A stretch of 64,000 nucleotides of DNA, taken from contig NZ_AUJU01000004.1 of NCBI RefSeq assembly GCF_000424385.1, forward strand, positions 124,001 to 188,000. Direction: 5' to 3'. The stretch comes from Butyrivibrio sp. LC3010. Its GTDB lineage: Bacteria > Bacillota > Clostridia > Lachnospirales > Lachnospiraceae. The translations under genes were made by a program, and so were the position numbers. Position 1 is the first letter of the stretch. Every line of letters starts with the position of its first letter. Positions 55,341-64,000 of the stretch are shown one piece after another. The notes under the pieces are model-generated. The model ran no database searches. It worked only from the letters and a program-made list of their open reading frames with translations, and was not told where the DNA came from.

Positions 55341-56843
55341 CTATTTTTGCCTATATAAAATGAGTTTTGTTTCTTCATCATCATCTGGAATATCTTCTTC
55401 GTAAACTATTTCATAATTAGTTTGCAATAGTTCAGTTATAATAGTCTCATTTGGATGATTACAAGCAATCCATTTGGGACTTTTTGTTTCGAATTCATCA
55501 ATAAGATTATTCTTTAGCTCTTCTGAAAAGCCGGCTTGCCAATCCTGAAGAGTGAAATATTTACACTTAGGTTGAATATCTAAAACTATATAAATACTTG
55601 AATCCATTTCGTATAATGCAACAGAATCCCTGTCATTAGCTGGAATGTTTTTTACGAAATTCAATTGTTGTTCGTACTTTTTATCTGAATCACTTCCAGG
55701 GAAGGTCATATAAAAGCGAAATTCGCTATAAAACTGTTTAATGGTTCTGGCCGCAGTAATACCTAATAAGCAAATCACAAATATTTGAATTAGTTTATTT
55801 ATATAGATAGCTATTTTTGATTTATGGTTAGAATCACGTAATAACAATATAAGTTCATAAAATGCTATAGGAAGGTACGGGAATGCAATCATATAGTAAT
55901 GCCCAAAATGTAACATATGCATAAATAATACTTCCGTAGAGAGTCCAATCACGAAAAAGAGGATTCCTTCATAGAATTTTCTACGTGTGGCATATATTAT
56001 ACCGACAACCATTAAAGCATAACTTCCTAATTGACTAACAATGCTGCCTGCCATAATGGATAAACTTGTTTTAGATTTAGCAGCGTACATGAAATTATAC
56101 AAAATTGTGCCAAACCAAAAATCATATGTTGTATGGTTTAATGCAAAATAAATCATAAATGGAACAACCATACAGCACGTGCCCAATATAAATGCGATGA
56201 TATTTTTAAGTATATTCATGTAACTTTTTGAGATTATCAGATATATAAGAATGAAAAAAACAACCACACAAACACTAATTGCATTAGTTAATCTGGACAT
56301 CATGCAAAAGCCAAATGTAATACCATATACAAAAGCGTATATAGGATCATGATTTTTGCGGTTTTCATTTTTATCATGTAGCCAATTAGTAAAACAATAT
56401 AAACATGCTAATAAAAATGGATTTGCATATTCTTCGGATGAATTACCGGTATCATAATTCCACATGAATGCAAAAATACCAAATGAAGCAATTATGAGCG
56501 ATATTTTTTCAGAATAGATACGGCGAAAAATTAAGAAGATTATTATTTCAGAAGCCAACATAAAAAGGATTTGTAATAAGAAAATACCATATCTATTTCC
56601 AAGAAGCATATAACCTAACATGTTAATGAAGAATATAGCGGGACCCTTTTGGTCAAATAAATCCTTATATGGTATTAGGCCTTCACACCAGCCTTTTCCA
56701 ATAACCTGAAATATATTAGAATCTGTGCCCTTAAAATAAAAAGTCGGGCTTGTTGTTGTAGATGCCAAACCTACAAACACTATTGCGGATAATAACATAC
56801 ATCCCAGTACGCAAATATAATTGATACTTGTTTTGTTTTTCAT
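55341..56843 (-). CDS. GT-C type membrane glycosyltransferase, paralogue 3
   Basis: 500 residues with AGGAGA 8 nt before the ATG on the minus strand. FKGTDSNIFQVIGKGWCEGL then DLFDQKGPAIFFINMLGY is nearly the same loop as in the gene at 43684, and SRLTNAISVCVVVFFILIYL and HFGHYYMIAFPYLPIAFYEL keep the match along the length. It should transfer a sugar on the outer face of the membrane. Being on the other strand from its paralogue points to duplication and inversion or to separate transfer. Confidence 0.8.
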   Translation of the reverse strand: MKNKTSINYICVLGCMLLSAIVFVGLASTTTSPTFYFKGTDSNIFQVIGKGWCEGLIPYKDLFDQKGPAIFFINMLGYMLLGNRYGIFLLQILFMLASEIIIFLIFRRIYSEKISLIIASFGIFAFMWNYDTGNSSEEYANPFLLACLYCFTNWLHDKNENRKNHDPIYAFVYGITFGFCMMSRLTNAISVCVVVFFILIYLIISKSYMNILKNIIAFILGTCCMVVPFMIYFALNHTTYDFWFGTILYNFMYAAKSKTSLSIMAGSIVSQLGSYALMVVGIIYATRRKFYEGILFFVIGLSTEVLFMHMLHFGHYYMIAFPYLPIAFYELILLLRDSNHKSKIAIYINKLIQIFVICLLGITAARTIKQFYSEFRFYMTFPGSDSDKKYEQQLNFVKNIPANDRDSVALYEMDSSIYIVLDIQPKCKYFTLQDWQAGFSEELKNNLIDEFETKSPKWIACNHPNETIITELLQTNYEIVYEEDIPDDDEETKLILYRQK

Positions 56844-57231
56844 TAGAAAATCTCCTAAGTAAATCTTTAAAATGATTTCACATAAATGTAAAGCATGTTT
56901 TTTATGAGGTATTATATTATATTGTTTATTAGATAAAAATATGCATATAATAATTGATTTTTTATGGTTTCTAGCTGAGAAAATCTAGGATAAAGTATAC
57001 CATTTTAGGATGGTTTATTTCTACATTTTTTATTTATTTAAGCGTAGTAGGATGCTTATTTGCTTTTGCAGTTACCAGAATTGTTGACAAAAAAACTTGT
57101 ATTTGTGTAATATTTTCATTGGTAAAGCTAAGAATTTGTAATGAGAAGTAATGACAAGTATATTGATACTAAAAAATAGTGCATGGCAGTAAATAATTGA
57201 AGTGAAGAAAGAAGAGTTCAATTAATAACTA
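56844..57231. other. 388-nt AT-rich divergent intergenic region
   Basis: No credible ORF. Apart from the promoter candidate at 57084 I see no repeat or RNA structure. Many stop codons in all frames. Confidence 0.6.
57084..57111 (+). promoter_or_regulatory. Candidate promoter for the 57232 glycosyltransferase
   Basis: TTGACA (57084-57089) with TGTAAT (57106-57111), 16-bp spacer, about 120 nt before the ATG. Confidence 0.5.
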
Positions 57232-58221
57232 ATGGATAATTTAATATCAGTAATTCTCACTGTTTATAATCGAGAAAACTATATACATAGATGTATTGAC
57301 AGTATATTGGCTCAAAAAAATGTTAATATCGAGATCATAATAATTGATGATGGCAGCAAAGATTCGTCATCAATTATTTGTGACGAATATGCTAATGCTA
57401 ATGAAAATATTAAGATCATTCATCAAGAAAATGTCGGTATAAGTGTAGCGAGAAATGTGGGACTAGATAATGTTACCGGAGATTATATTTTCTTTATGGA
57501 CGATGATGATTTTCTTCCTGATGATGCGCTAGAAACACTTTTACAATTGGCGATTGACCATGAGGCAGATCTTGTTATTGGGAATTATGCATATTTTAGA
57601 GACGATGGTAGTTATTACAAGACGGTTGAAATTCCAGAGAAATATTGCAATAAGCTTATTAATAACCGAGAGGCATGTGAGTTATTATTATATACAGAAC
57701 AAACACAGTTAATTATCGTAAATTGGGGGAAATTATATAGAAAACATGTGTGGGACGACATTAGGTTTCCAGTTGAAATTAATAAAAGTGAAGATCAGTT
57801 TGTCTTTTCGGACTTGATGGAGTCTTGCAAAAAAATATATCTAACTGATCAAGTGGTATATAATCAGGTTATTTCTAAATTGAGCATTTCAAGAAGCAAA
57901 TATGGAAGATGGAATCTATTTCATGCAGCAGGAGTTTCAGAAATAATCGTTTATCTCATTTCAAAGGGATATATTGATATTGCTGAATTTAAATTCGGAA
58001 TGGGGACCAGATCAATTATAGATCTTAGTGGCGTTTTAAAGGATGAAATATGTAAAAAGGAAATAAAGAGACTATATGGAGTCTATCGTAATCTTGCAAA
58101 AGAATTATCGCCACATGTCAATTTCAAAACCAAAATGAGATTATTACTTTTCAGGTTCTCTTTAAAAGGATATACTTATTTTCAGAAAAAACATGCCAAA
58201 AGAGTTGCAACCAGAAATTGA
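57232..58221 (+). CDS. GT2 glycosyltransferase
   Basis: 329 residues with ISVILTVYNRENYIHRCIDS, EIIIIDDGSKDSSSI and YIFFMDDDDFLPDD as the GT-A nucleotide-sugar site. NWGKLYRKHVWDDIRFP and NKSEDQFVFSDLM are typical of capsule GT2 enzymes. The ribosome site is weak. It is separated from the RiPP genes by a minus-strand gene and leads into the VTC/CotH block. Confidence 0.9.
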   Translation: MDNLISVILTVYNRENYIHRCIDSILAQKNVNIEIIIIDDGSKDSSSIICDEYANANENIKIIHQENVGISVARNVGLDNVTGDYIFFMDDDDFLPDDALETLLQLAIDHEADLVIGNYAYFRDDGSYYKTVEIPEKYCNKLINNREACELLLYTEQTQLIIVNWGKLYRKHVWDDIRFPVEINKSEDQFVFSDLMESCKKIYLTDQVVYNQVISKLSISRSKYGRWNLFHAAGVSEIIVYLISKGYIDIAEFKFGMGTRSIIDLSGVLKDEICKKEIKRLYGVYRNLAKELSPHVNFKTKMRLLLFRFSLKGYTYFQKKHAKRVATRN

Positions 58222-58307
58222 GTTCACAAAACAGATGTGACATTTATTTAGTATTAATCTTGTTGGAAAAGTGGAATGATATTTTGTATTGACAGTATAT
58301 ATAAAAC

Positions 58308-59003
58308 ATGAATAATGATTTGAACCAAGTATTTAGGAGTGAAAAGAAATTTTATATCGGCATTACGGAATATTATTACATTAAACAGCTTATACAAGCT
58401 TTGATGAAACCAGATCCTCATATGGAAGATAAAGGACAGTACTATGTAAGAAGCTTGTATTTTGATTCTGTTGATAACATAGATTATTACTCAAAAATTT
58501 CCGGAATTGAAGAAAGAAAAAAGCTAAGGCTTCGTATTTATGATATTGCTGATACAGCTGTAAAGCTTGAAATAAAGAACCGTTATGGTGATTATATTGA
58601 AAAGGAATCATTAACAATTACTAAAGAAGCTGCGCTGTCAGTAATAAATGGAAATTATTCGTATCTTGAAACATATACTGATAGTGTTGCTGTAAAAGCA
58701 CTTAACATTATGACAGGAAAGTTGTATAAGCCAAAAGTAATTGTTGATTATGATAGAGAGGCCTATGTTTACCCTGAGCATAATGTCAGAGTGACCTTTG
58801 ATAAGTATATCAGAGGCGCTTTTTCTGATCGGTTGTTTGATGAGAATATTGGCATGGTTCCGGTTTTCAGAGAGTCTGTAATGGTAATGGAAGTAAAATA
58901 TGATAGGGTGTTTCCTGAATTTATTAAACAAGCCATGAGTTCAGCAGCTATTCAGTATTCTTCTATAAGTAAATATTGCATGGTTAGAGAGGCATTAGCT
59001 TAG
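58308..59003 (+). CDS. VTC-domain polyphosphate polymerase-like protein
   Basis: 231 residues matching the VTC/CYTH-type tunnel domain: RSEKKFYIGITEYYYIKQLI, VRSLYFDSVDN, RKKLRLRIYD, VKLEIKNRYG, and PKVIVDYDREAYV with VTFDKYIRGAF. The alternating Arg/Lys and Glu residues line the polyphosphate tunnel in yeast Vtc4. In bacteria these proteins are often found next to DUF4956 and CotH genes, as here, with unproven function. No clear ribosome site precedes the ATG; a TTG further up is not excluded. Confidence 0.88.
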   Translation: MNNDLNQVFRSEKKFYIGITEYYYIKQLIQALMKPDPHMEDKGQYYVRSLYFDSVDNIDYYSKISGIEERKKLRLRIYDIADTAVKLEIKNRYGDYIEKESLTITKEAALSVINGNYSYLETYTDSVAVKALNIMTGKLYKPKVIVDYDREAYVYPEHNVRVTFDKYIRGAFSDRLFDENIGMVPVFRESVMVMEVKYDRVFPEFIKQAMSSAAIQYSSISKYCMVREALA

Positions 59004-59042
59004 CCAAAGATTTTTCAATTTTAAAAGGATTTTAATTTTAGA

Positions 59043-59714
59043 ATGAGTAAACGAGAGTTACTATATTATTTGCTTGAAAACAACACAAATATCTCAATTG
59101 AAGAGATTGCGATTGGGTTAATAATGTCAGTACTTCTGGCATTTTTTATTTGCTTTGTATATAAGAAAACCTATACCGGAGTAATGTATTCTAAAAATTT
59201 CAACGTTACATTATTGTTGGTAACAATTATTACTACGATGGTAATGATGATAATAGGAAGTAACCTGGCGCTTTCTCTTGGTATGGTAGGTGCACTTTCC
59301 ATAATCAGATTCAGAACAGCCGTTAAGGATACGAAGGATAGTGCTTTTATATTTTGGACGATAGCGGTTGGCATAGCCTGCGGATCCGGAATTTACATAA
59401 TTGCAATTTTGGGAAGTGTTATTATTGCAGCCATTCTTTTCTTTATAAGTAAAGGAGTCTTTGATGATACAACATACCTGATCATAGTTCATACAAGAGA
59501 GAATGCTGATGTAGATAAAGTAACTGATATTATTGAAAAGCATTGCACAAAGACCAATCTGAAAATGAAAAATGTTAATTCTCAGGGGACAGATATAACT
59601 TATGAGGTGTCCTTTAGCAAAGGAAAAGATTCCAAAATAACAAAAGCAATTAAAGAAGTTGATGGGATTAAAGCAATTAACATAGTTACTTATAACGGAG
59701 AAATCGCGGGGTAA
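59043..59714 (+). CDS. DUF4956 membrane protein
   Basis: 223 residues with four membrane segments in the first 140. GSNLALSLGMVGALSIIRFR then TAVKDTKDSAFIFWTIAVGI is the signature of DUF4956. A cytoplasmic ferredoxin-like domain of about 80 residues ends it. The family has no known reaction; it regularly accompanies VTC-domain and CotH proteins. It starts 39 nt after the VTC gene and ends 4 nt before the CotH gene. Confidence 0.88.
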   Translation: MSKRELLYYLLENNTNISIEEIAIGLIMSVLLAFFICFVYKKTYTGVMYSKNFNVTLLLVTIITTMVMMIIGSNLALSLGMVGALSIIRFRTAVKDTKDSAFIFWTIAVGIACGSGIYIIAILGSVIIAAILFFISKGVFDDTTYLIIVHTRENADVDKVTDIIEKHCTKTNLKMKNVNSQGTDITYEVSFSKGKDSKITKAIKEVDGIKAINIVTYNGEIAG

Positions 59715-59718
59715 TATT

Positions 59719-61995
59719 TTGAGGAACCGTTATTTTTACAGATTAACCGGCAGCATACTTTTGATGCTTCTGGTTTTTCTTTTAATATACTGTATCAAAT
59801 CTGAATATAGAGATATTAATGCTTATCCTGAAAATGTAACAGGAATTACTCTCTGCATTAATGAAGTTATGTATGAAAATCTAGGTCAGCAGTTAGATTC
59901 AGATGGAGATAACAGTGACTGGATTGAAATTTATAATTATGGAACAGAAGCGGTTGATCTTTATGGTATTTCAATTGCCGATCATGTTGTTGATGATAAG
60001 AGATGGCATTTTCCTGTTTATGAACTTGGGGCAGGAAATTATCTTATTGTATGGGCTTCAGGGAAAGATAAAGTCACAGATGATGGGGAGATGCATACTG
60101 ATTTTTTGATAAATCCATCTGACAGACTGATCTTATATGATGAGAATAATAATATTATTGATGAAATGGAAATTAAATCTGCTGTTCAACCTGGGATATC
60201 GGTCGGAAGACCTGTAAAAGAACCACAAGTCCTTGCAATTCTTTCAAATAATTCACCCGGATTTCCCAATAATGCTAAGCCTGTTTCCTATGTACCAAGA
60301 GTGGATACCAAGCTGGAAGCACCTTCTTTTTCTGTACCATCAGGAATATATGAAGAATTTGCGCTTGAACTATCTACAAATGATAAAGAAAGTGTGATTG
60401 TTTATACGTTGGATGGTTCAGAACCTGATGAAAATTCGCATGTTTATACAGGACCTTTGACAATCAGAGACAGAAGTGACGAGGAAAATATATTTGGAAA
60501 TACAAAGACTACACTCGATTATCTGTTTAAGAAAAAGTGGGAAAACTCATATAATTACAAAGGCGCGGTGGTGAGAGCCAGAGCTTTAAAAGATGGAGTA
60601 TTGTCCAAAGATATTTCAACAGAGTCTTTTTTTATAGCGCCTAAAACATCCATGAATATTGTTTCATTGACAGTAAATCCGGAGGAGATGTTTGATGAAT
60701 GGGATGGTCTGTATGTTCCTGGCAAAACATACTACTTATGGAAAAAATATAATAAAAGCATAGAGAATTCTTTTTCTACACCTGCAAATTATTATTCGGA
60801 TAAAAAGGTAAATGCGCATGTTCAAATTTTTAATAAAGACGGAGCACTTAAAGCTGATAATGATGTAAAACTGAAGGTGGCTGGTTCAGCATCAAAATCC
60901 AATGCAGCAAAGGGACTAAGATTGATAGTTAATGATGAAACTGCTGGTTTTGATGTAGGGATATTTGAACTACTTCCGGCAGATAATTTTGAGGATGAGA
61001 TTAGTGGGGACGTTAATGCGATTACACTAAGACCCAGCGGATCAGATTTTAACAAGACTATGTTTTGTGACGTGTTATGTCAAGCTCTTATAGCCGGAAA
61101 CCTCGATGTTCCATATCTTGCTGCAGAACCTGCAGTGCTTTTTATCAATGGAGAATACTGGGGAATTCATAATATCAGAGAAGTGTGCAATGAAGAATAT
61201 TTTTACAGACACTATGGGATTGATAGTGAAAATCTAAATTTAATCAATCTTAATATTGGTACGGCTCCGTATGTAACGGAAATAATTGCCGGTACAGATG
61301 ATGATCTTGAGGAATACTATGATCTTATTGAGTATGTTAAAACTCATGATATGAATGAGCAGGCTAATTATGCATATTTTTGTGATAGCGTGGATGTAGA
61401 TAATCTTATAGATTACTTAGTGGCAGAAGTTTATTTTGCTAATTATGATTGGCCGGGGAATAATTATCGTATTTGGAGAGCAGACCAGCCTGATTCAGCT
61501 TACGGCGATAATAAATGGAGATTCTTCCTATATGACCTTGATAAAGCCTTAACGTTTTCGGATTTCAATTCGTTGGAATTTCTTTTTGAAGAAAATTATG
61601 ATAAATCAATTTTGGAAGGAATGAGCCACTATCATGATGAGAACAGGGAGCTCTTCTATAGTCTTATAAAAAATAAGGCTTTTTCTGATAAGTATTATAA
61701 TAGGCTGAAAGAATGTCTGGATACTTGTTTTTCTGAGGCGACAGTAATTGACAAAATTGATACTATCTATGAGATTTACGCTCCAGAGATAGAATCTCAG
61801 TTTTTACGCTGGCATACTACCGATGGATGGCTGAAAAAGATTAAAAACATGATAAAGCCAGGCTATTCAGAAGATGACATTTATACAGTTGAGAATTGGG
61901 AAAATAATGTAGAAGCTATGAAGAAATTTGCAGAAAGCAGACCTGGTGTTTTACGAGAATACATAAAAAACATAAAGTGCGGTAATAGCAATTAA
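59719..61995 (+). CDS. CotH-family kinase with lamin-tail and chitobiase-like domains
   Basis: 758 residues from TTG. A membrane anchor (about 8-24) is followed by a lamin-tail domain (about 36-140; INEVMYENLGQQLDSDGDNS, WIEIYNYGTEAVDLYG), a chitobiase-like domain (about 195-260; VIVYTLDGSEPDENSHVYTG) and a CotH region (about 310-720; FINGEYWGIHNIREVCNEEY). WRFFLYDLDKALTF keeps the kinase Asp pair. It probably phosphorylates an outer-surface protein, or helps anchor polymer. Same domain order as the gene at 27292, but active-site residues are intact here. Confidence 0.9.
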   Translation: MRNRYFYRLTGSILLMLLVFLLIYCIKSEYRDINAYPENVTGITLCINEVMYENLGQQLDSDGDNSDWIEIYNYGTEAVDLYGISIADHVVDDKRWHFPVYELGAGNYLIVWASGKDKVTDDGEMHTDFLINPSDRLILYDENNNIIDEMEIKSAVQPGISVGRPVKEPQVLAILSNNSPGFPNNAKPVSYVPRVDTKLEAPSFSVPSGIYEEFALELSTNDKESVIVYTLDGSEPDENSHVYTGPLTIRDRSDEENIFGNTKTTLDYLFKKKWENSYNYKGAVVRARALKDGVLSKDISTESFFIAPKTSMNIVSLTVNPEEMFDEWDGLYVPGKTYYLWKKYNKSIENSFSTPANYYSDKKVNAHVQIFNKDGALKADNDVKLKVAGSASKSNAAKGLRLIVNDETAGFDVGIFELLPADNFEDEISGDVNAITLRPSGSDFNKTMFCDVLCQALIAGNLDVPYLAAEPAVLFINGEYWGIHNIREVCNEEYFYRHYGIDSENLNLINLNIGTAPYVTEIIAGTDDDLEEYYDLIEYVKTHDMNEQANYAYFCDSVDVDNLIDYLVAEVYFANYDWPGNNYRIWRADQPDSAYGDNKWRFFLYDLDKALTFSDFNSLEFLFEENYDKSILEGMSHYHDENRELFYSLIKNKAFSDKYYNRLKECLDTCFSEATVIDKIDTIYEIYAPEIESQFLRWHTTDGWLKKIKNMIKPGYSEDDIYTVENWENNVEAMKKFAESRPGVLREYIKNIKCGNSN

Positions 61996-62092
61996 AACAA
62001 CCTGAATTAATTCATACAAAATTGCAATGAATGTTGATTTAATTGTATACATTTGGTGATCTTTTTCATTTAATTGTTGTTCGCGTTTTTAT

Positions 62093-62456
62093 AAACAGGA
62101 AGGCATTTTATGTAACTTTATGCGTTCTGGAAATAGATATGCGCAAAAAGCAGCTGAAAGGATGGAACAGGCGAGTATAATAATTTCGCCTGACGGATCT
62201 GAGATATCTTATTCCATATCTTGATTATAGGGTTATAGATTATGCTGTTTCAATTCCAAGGCATCTATACATGAAGCATGGCGTAAAACGCTATATTTTC
62301 AGGCAGGCTTTTAAGGATATAATGCCCAGATCACTTTATAGTGTGAGGATAAAAGAAGATACAAGCGTTACTAACATCAAACCTGACGAGAACTGGTATG
62401 AGGAATATTCAAGGCGAAAGCAGGAGATTATAGGCGCTCTGGACAGGCATTTTTAG
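62093..62456 (+). pseudogene. Remnant of an asparagine-synthetase-like gene (C-terminal part, frameshifted)
   Basis: Two overlapping frames together give one family segment. RSGNRYAQKAAERMEQASII, then SPDGSEI, runs in one frame to about 62206. LRYLIPYLDYRVIDYAVSIP, then KHGVKRYIFRQAFKDIMPRS and VRIKEDTS, runs in the next frame to the stop at 62456. The join needs a one-base shift near 62200. The pattern is that of the C-terminal synthetase domain of asparagine synthetases or lasso cyclases. The N-terminal glutaminase and ATP loop are absent, so it is a remnant. It lies about 7 kb from the intact cyclase-like gene. Confidence 0.65.
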
Positions 62457-62510
62457 ATAATTATTTTTCCGCAGGAAAATATTAACCGATGATAATTTGA
62501 TGGATTGTAT

Positions 62511-63452
62511 ATGGGACGAAAAAAGAAACCGACAATTGAATTCCGCTTTTATGAGATTCCGCAGGGCCAGAGCTGTCTGGCTCTTCTTGGTGAGAAATGG
62601 ATCAGGGTGTACGGAGAAACGATAAATACTTTGCATTTTCACAATCTGTTTGAAGTGGGTTATTGCAGATATGGGAATGGTATCGTTGTCCTTGATGAGA
62701 GAGTATGCCAGTATGAGACTGATATGTTTACAGTCATTCCTCCTAATTATCCGCACACGACAACAAGTGAGACAGAGAACTTCTGGGAGTATTTTTATTT
62801 TGATGTGGATCTTGTGGCACAGCAGATTTATCCGGGGAATGTGCCAAAACAGAGAGAGGCGGTTGCTATTCTGAATAAAAGGGCTGATCTTACCCATGGT
62901 TATGAAAAGCCGGAAATCGCCGGAATCATAAAAAGTATCATGGAGGAGATGCGCGATAAGAAGCCTTATTACAAGGAGACTACAAAGAACCTTATCAAGA
63001 CTCTGTTCTTCATGATAATGAGAATGCACAAATCAATGGAGGCTGAATCACCGACGCTTGTTGAGCGGGAGACCGGTGATGATATGATGAGTATAAAGCC
63101 TGCGATTGAGTATATAGAAGAGCACTATGCAGATGAGATAAGGGCGCTTGATCTGGCCAATTCATGCAACATGAGTGAGACTCATTTCAGAAGGACATTT
63201 GATGGCATTATAAATATGGCACCCATGGACTATTTAAATCTTGTCAGGGTTCAGAAAGCCTGTGACACGATGAAGAAAACTGATTACTCCATGGAGATTG
63301 TTGCCGTCGAATGTGGCTTTGGCAATGTATCGACTTTTAATAGGAATTTTAAAAAGTTCTTGGGCACATCGCCATACCAATGGAAGAAAAATAAGGATAA
63401 TTATGTGGGAAAACTCTTAGATTACAATATTCATGCCCTAAAAGGCTGGTAA
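62511..63452 (+). CDS. AraC-family transcriptional regulator with cupin domain
   Basis: 313 residues from the ATG at 62511 (a TTG at 62505 is also in frame). The N-terminal half is a cupin-like sensor (LHFHNLFEVGYCRYGNGIVV, MFTVIPPNYPHTT). The C-terminal 100 residues hold two helix-turn-helix motifs: IRALDLANSCNMSETHFRRT and MEIVAVECGFGNVSTFNRNF, then LGTSPYQWKK. Such regulators usually sense sugars and control nearby uptake or hydrolase genes. The next gene codes for a sugar-binding-type lipoprotein, a likely target. A strong terminator follows. Confidence 0.92.
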   Translation: MGRKKKPTIEFRFYEIPQGQSCLALLGEKWIRVYGETINTLHFHNLFEVGYCRYGNGIVVLDERVCQYETDMFTVIPPNYPHTTTSETENFWEYFYFDVDLVAQQIYPGNVPKQREAVAILNKRADLTHGYEKPEIAGIIKSIMEEMRDKKPYYKETTKNLIKTLFFMIMRMHKSMEAESPTLVERETGDDMMSIKPAIEYIEEHYADEIRALDLANSCNMSETHFRRTFDGIINMAPMDYLNLVRVQKACDTMKKTDYSMEIVAVECGFGNVSTFNRNFKKFLGTSPYQWKKNKDNYVGKLLDYNIHALKGW

Positions 63453-63523
63453 TAGTGAGGGATACTCTATTTAAACAATTAGTTTAGTTCAAACTTTATT
63501 CAAAATTTGTTCATATTTGGTCG

Positions 63524-63562
63524 ATAATGCACGTTTTAGTTACTAAAATGTGCATTATTTTT
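63524..63562 (+). terminator. Terminator after the AraC gene
   Basis: ATAATGCACGTTTTAG pairs with CTAAAATGTGCATTAT (16 bp, one wobble) around TTA, followed by TTTT. Confidence 0.92.
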
Positions 63563-63571
63563 ATGTACGAT

Positions 63572-63580
63572 TGGTATAAT
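63572..63580 (+). promoter_or_regulatory. Extended -10 promoter for the lipoprotein gene
   Basis: TGGTATAAT is a perfect TGn-TATAAT element just after the terminator; no good -35 is seen, as is common with extended -10 sites. It implies a leader of about 150 nt. Confidence 0.55.
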
Positions 63581-63736
63581 ATACATATATTTGATTCAGA
63601 AAGAGATTATTTCAGTCGAAATGACCAAAAAGTACAATTTGATGGTTTTGATAAAAATAATCTGAGATTAGATAATTTCACTAATAAGAATCAAGTAAGA
63701 TACTATATTTTATTTTCATTAGGGGAGGACACAATA

Positions 63737-64000
63737 ATGAAAAGAAAAGCATTATCAATGGTACTCGCATCTGCAATGACACTTTCAATGATAGCAGGAT
63801 GCGGTGGAAGCGGAAGCGCAGACACAGCTACAACATCAAATGAGACTACAGAAGCTACTGAGTCTACAGACAGCACAGAAGCTACTGATAGCGCTACAGA
63901 GACAGCTGATGCAACTGCAGAAGAAGAGGCTGCACCTACAGCTGATGTTTCATCAGAAGGTGAGCACGAGCTTTCAGTTTACGCTTGGGATAAGAACTTC
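63737..64000 (+). CDS. Solute-binding lipoprotein, probably of a sugar ABC transporter (3' end outside window)
   Basis: The first 88 residues of a lipoprotein; GGGGAGG lies upstream of the ATG. The signal MKRKALSMVLASAMTLSM leads to the lipobox IAGC with Cys22 as the lipidated residue. A Thr/Ser/Glu/Ala-rich linker (about 24-74) is followed by the start of a mature domain, HELSVYAWDKNF, which resembles the opening strand of extracellular sugar-binding proteins. The frame runs to the window edge. The AraC regulator upstream probably controls it. Confidence 0.8.
   Translation, partial: MKRKALSMVLASAMTLSMIAGCGGSGSADTATTSNETTEATESTDSTEATDSATETADATAEEEAAPTADVSSEGEHELSVYAWDKNF

Overview
The window reads as chromosome of a low-GC Gram-positive bacterium, most likely a fibre-associated Lachnospiraceae of the Butyrivibrio/Pseudobutyrivibrio type (inference). 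The grounds are AT-rich DNA, GGAGG-type ribosome sites with frequent TTG/GTG starts, short U-tailed terminators, a secreted GH5 glucanase, an AraC regulator beside a sugar-binding lipoprotein, and a very large exopolysaccharide (EPS) locus.

Layout. Bases 1-5640 hold housekeeping genes: an ECF sigma factor with a likely membrane anti-sigma partner, a Nudix hydrolase, a GNAT acetyltransferase, queH and argS. Bases 5802-14178 are a tight four-gene operon: three ANL (acyl-adenylate-forming) enzymes, one with a long methionine-rich heptad-repeat tail and one fused behind an alpha/beta hydrolase, plus a small separate Met-rich repeat protein. I know of no described system with this composition. An M42 peptidase, a diguanylate cyclase and a CAU-type (Met or Ile2) tRNA follow.

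Bases 17516-48324 are one unbroken + strand run of surface-polysaccharide genes: Alg14/Alg13-like pair, priming glycosyltransferase, Wzz/BY-kinase, Wzy-like polymerase, Wzx flippase, GT2, GT32-like and GT-C transferases, pyruvyl transferase, acyltransferase, CapA and a CotH-type kinase. Scattered through this run and the continuation at 50069-55143 are the parts of a lasso-peptide-type RiPP pathway: PqqD-like leader binder (19912), nucleotidyltransferase (29672), McjB-like protease (37879), ABC exporter (38331), a two-component system (40025-41556), HPr-kinase-like protein (51874), asparagine-synthetase-like cyclase lacking Cys2 (52897) and a 78-residue precursor candidate (54907) ending in Ser. 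A dispersed RiPP pathway inside an EPS locus, possibly acting together with it, is the main inference here.

Bases 55341-61995 carry another GT-C protein, a GT2 and a VTC-domain / DUF4956 / CotH trio. A frameshifted remnant of an asparagine-synthetase-like gene lies at 62093-62456. An AraC regulator and the start of a lipoprotein binding protein finish the window.

Limits: all functions come from motifs read by eye. No database search or structure prediction was run, and start codons were chosen from visible ribosome sites.
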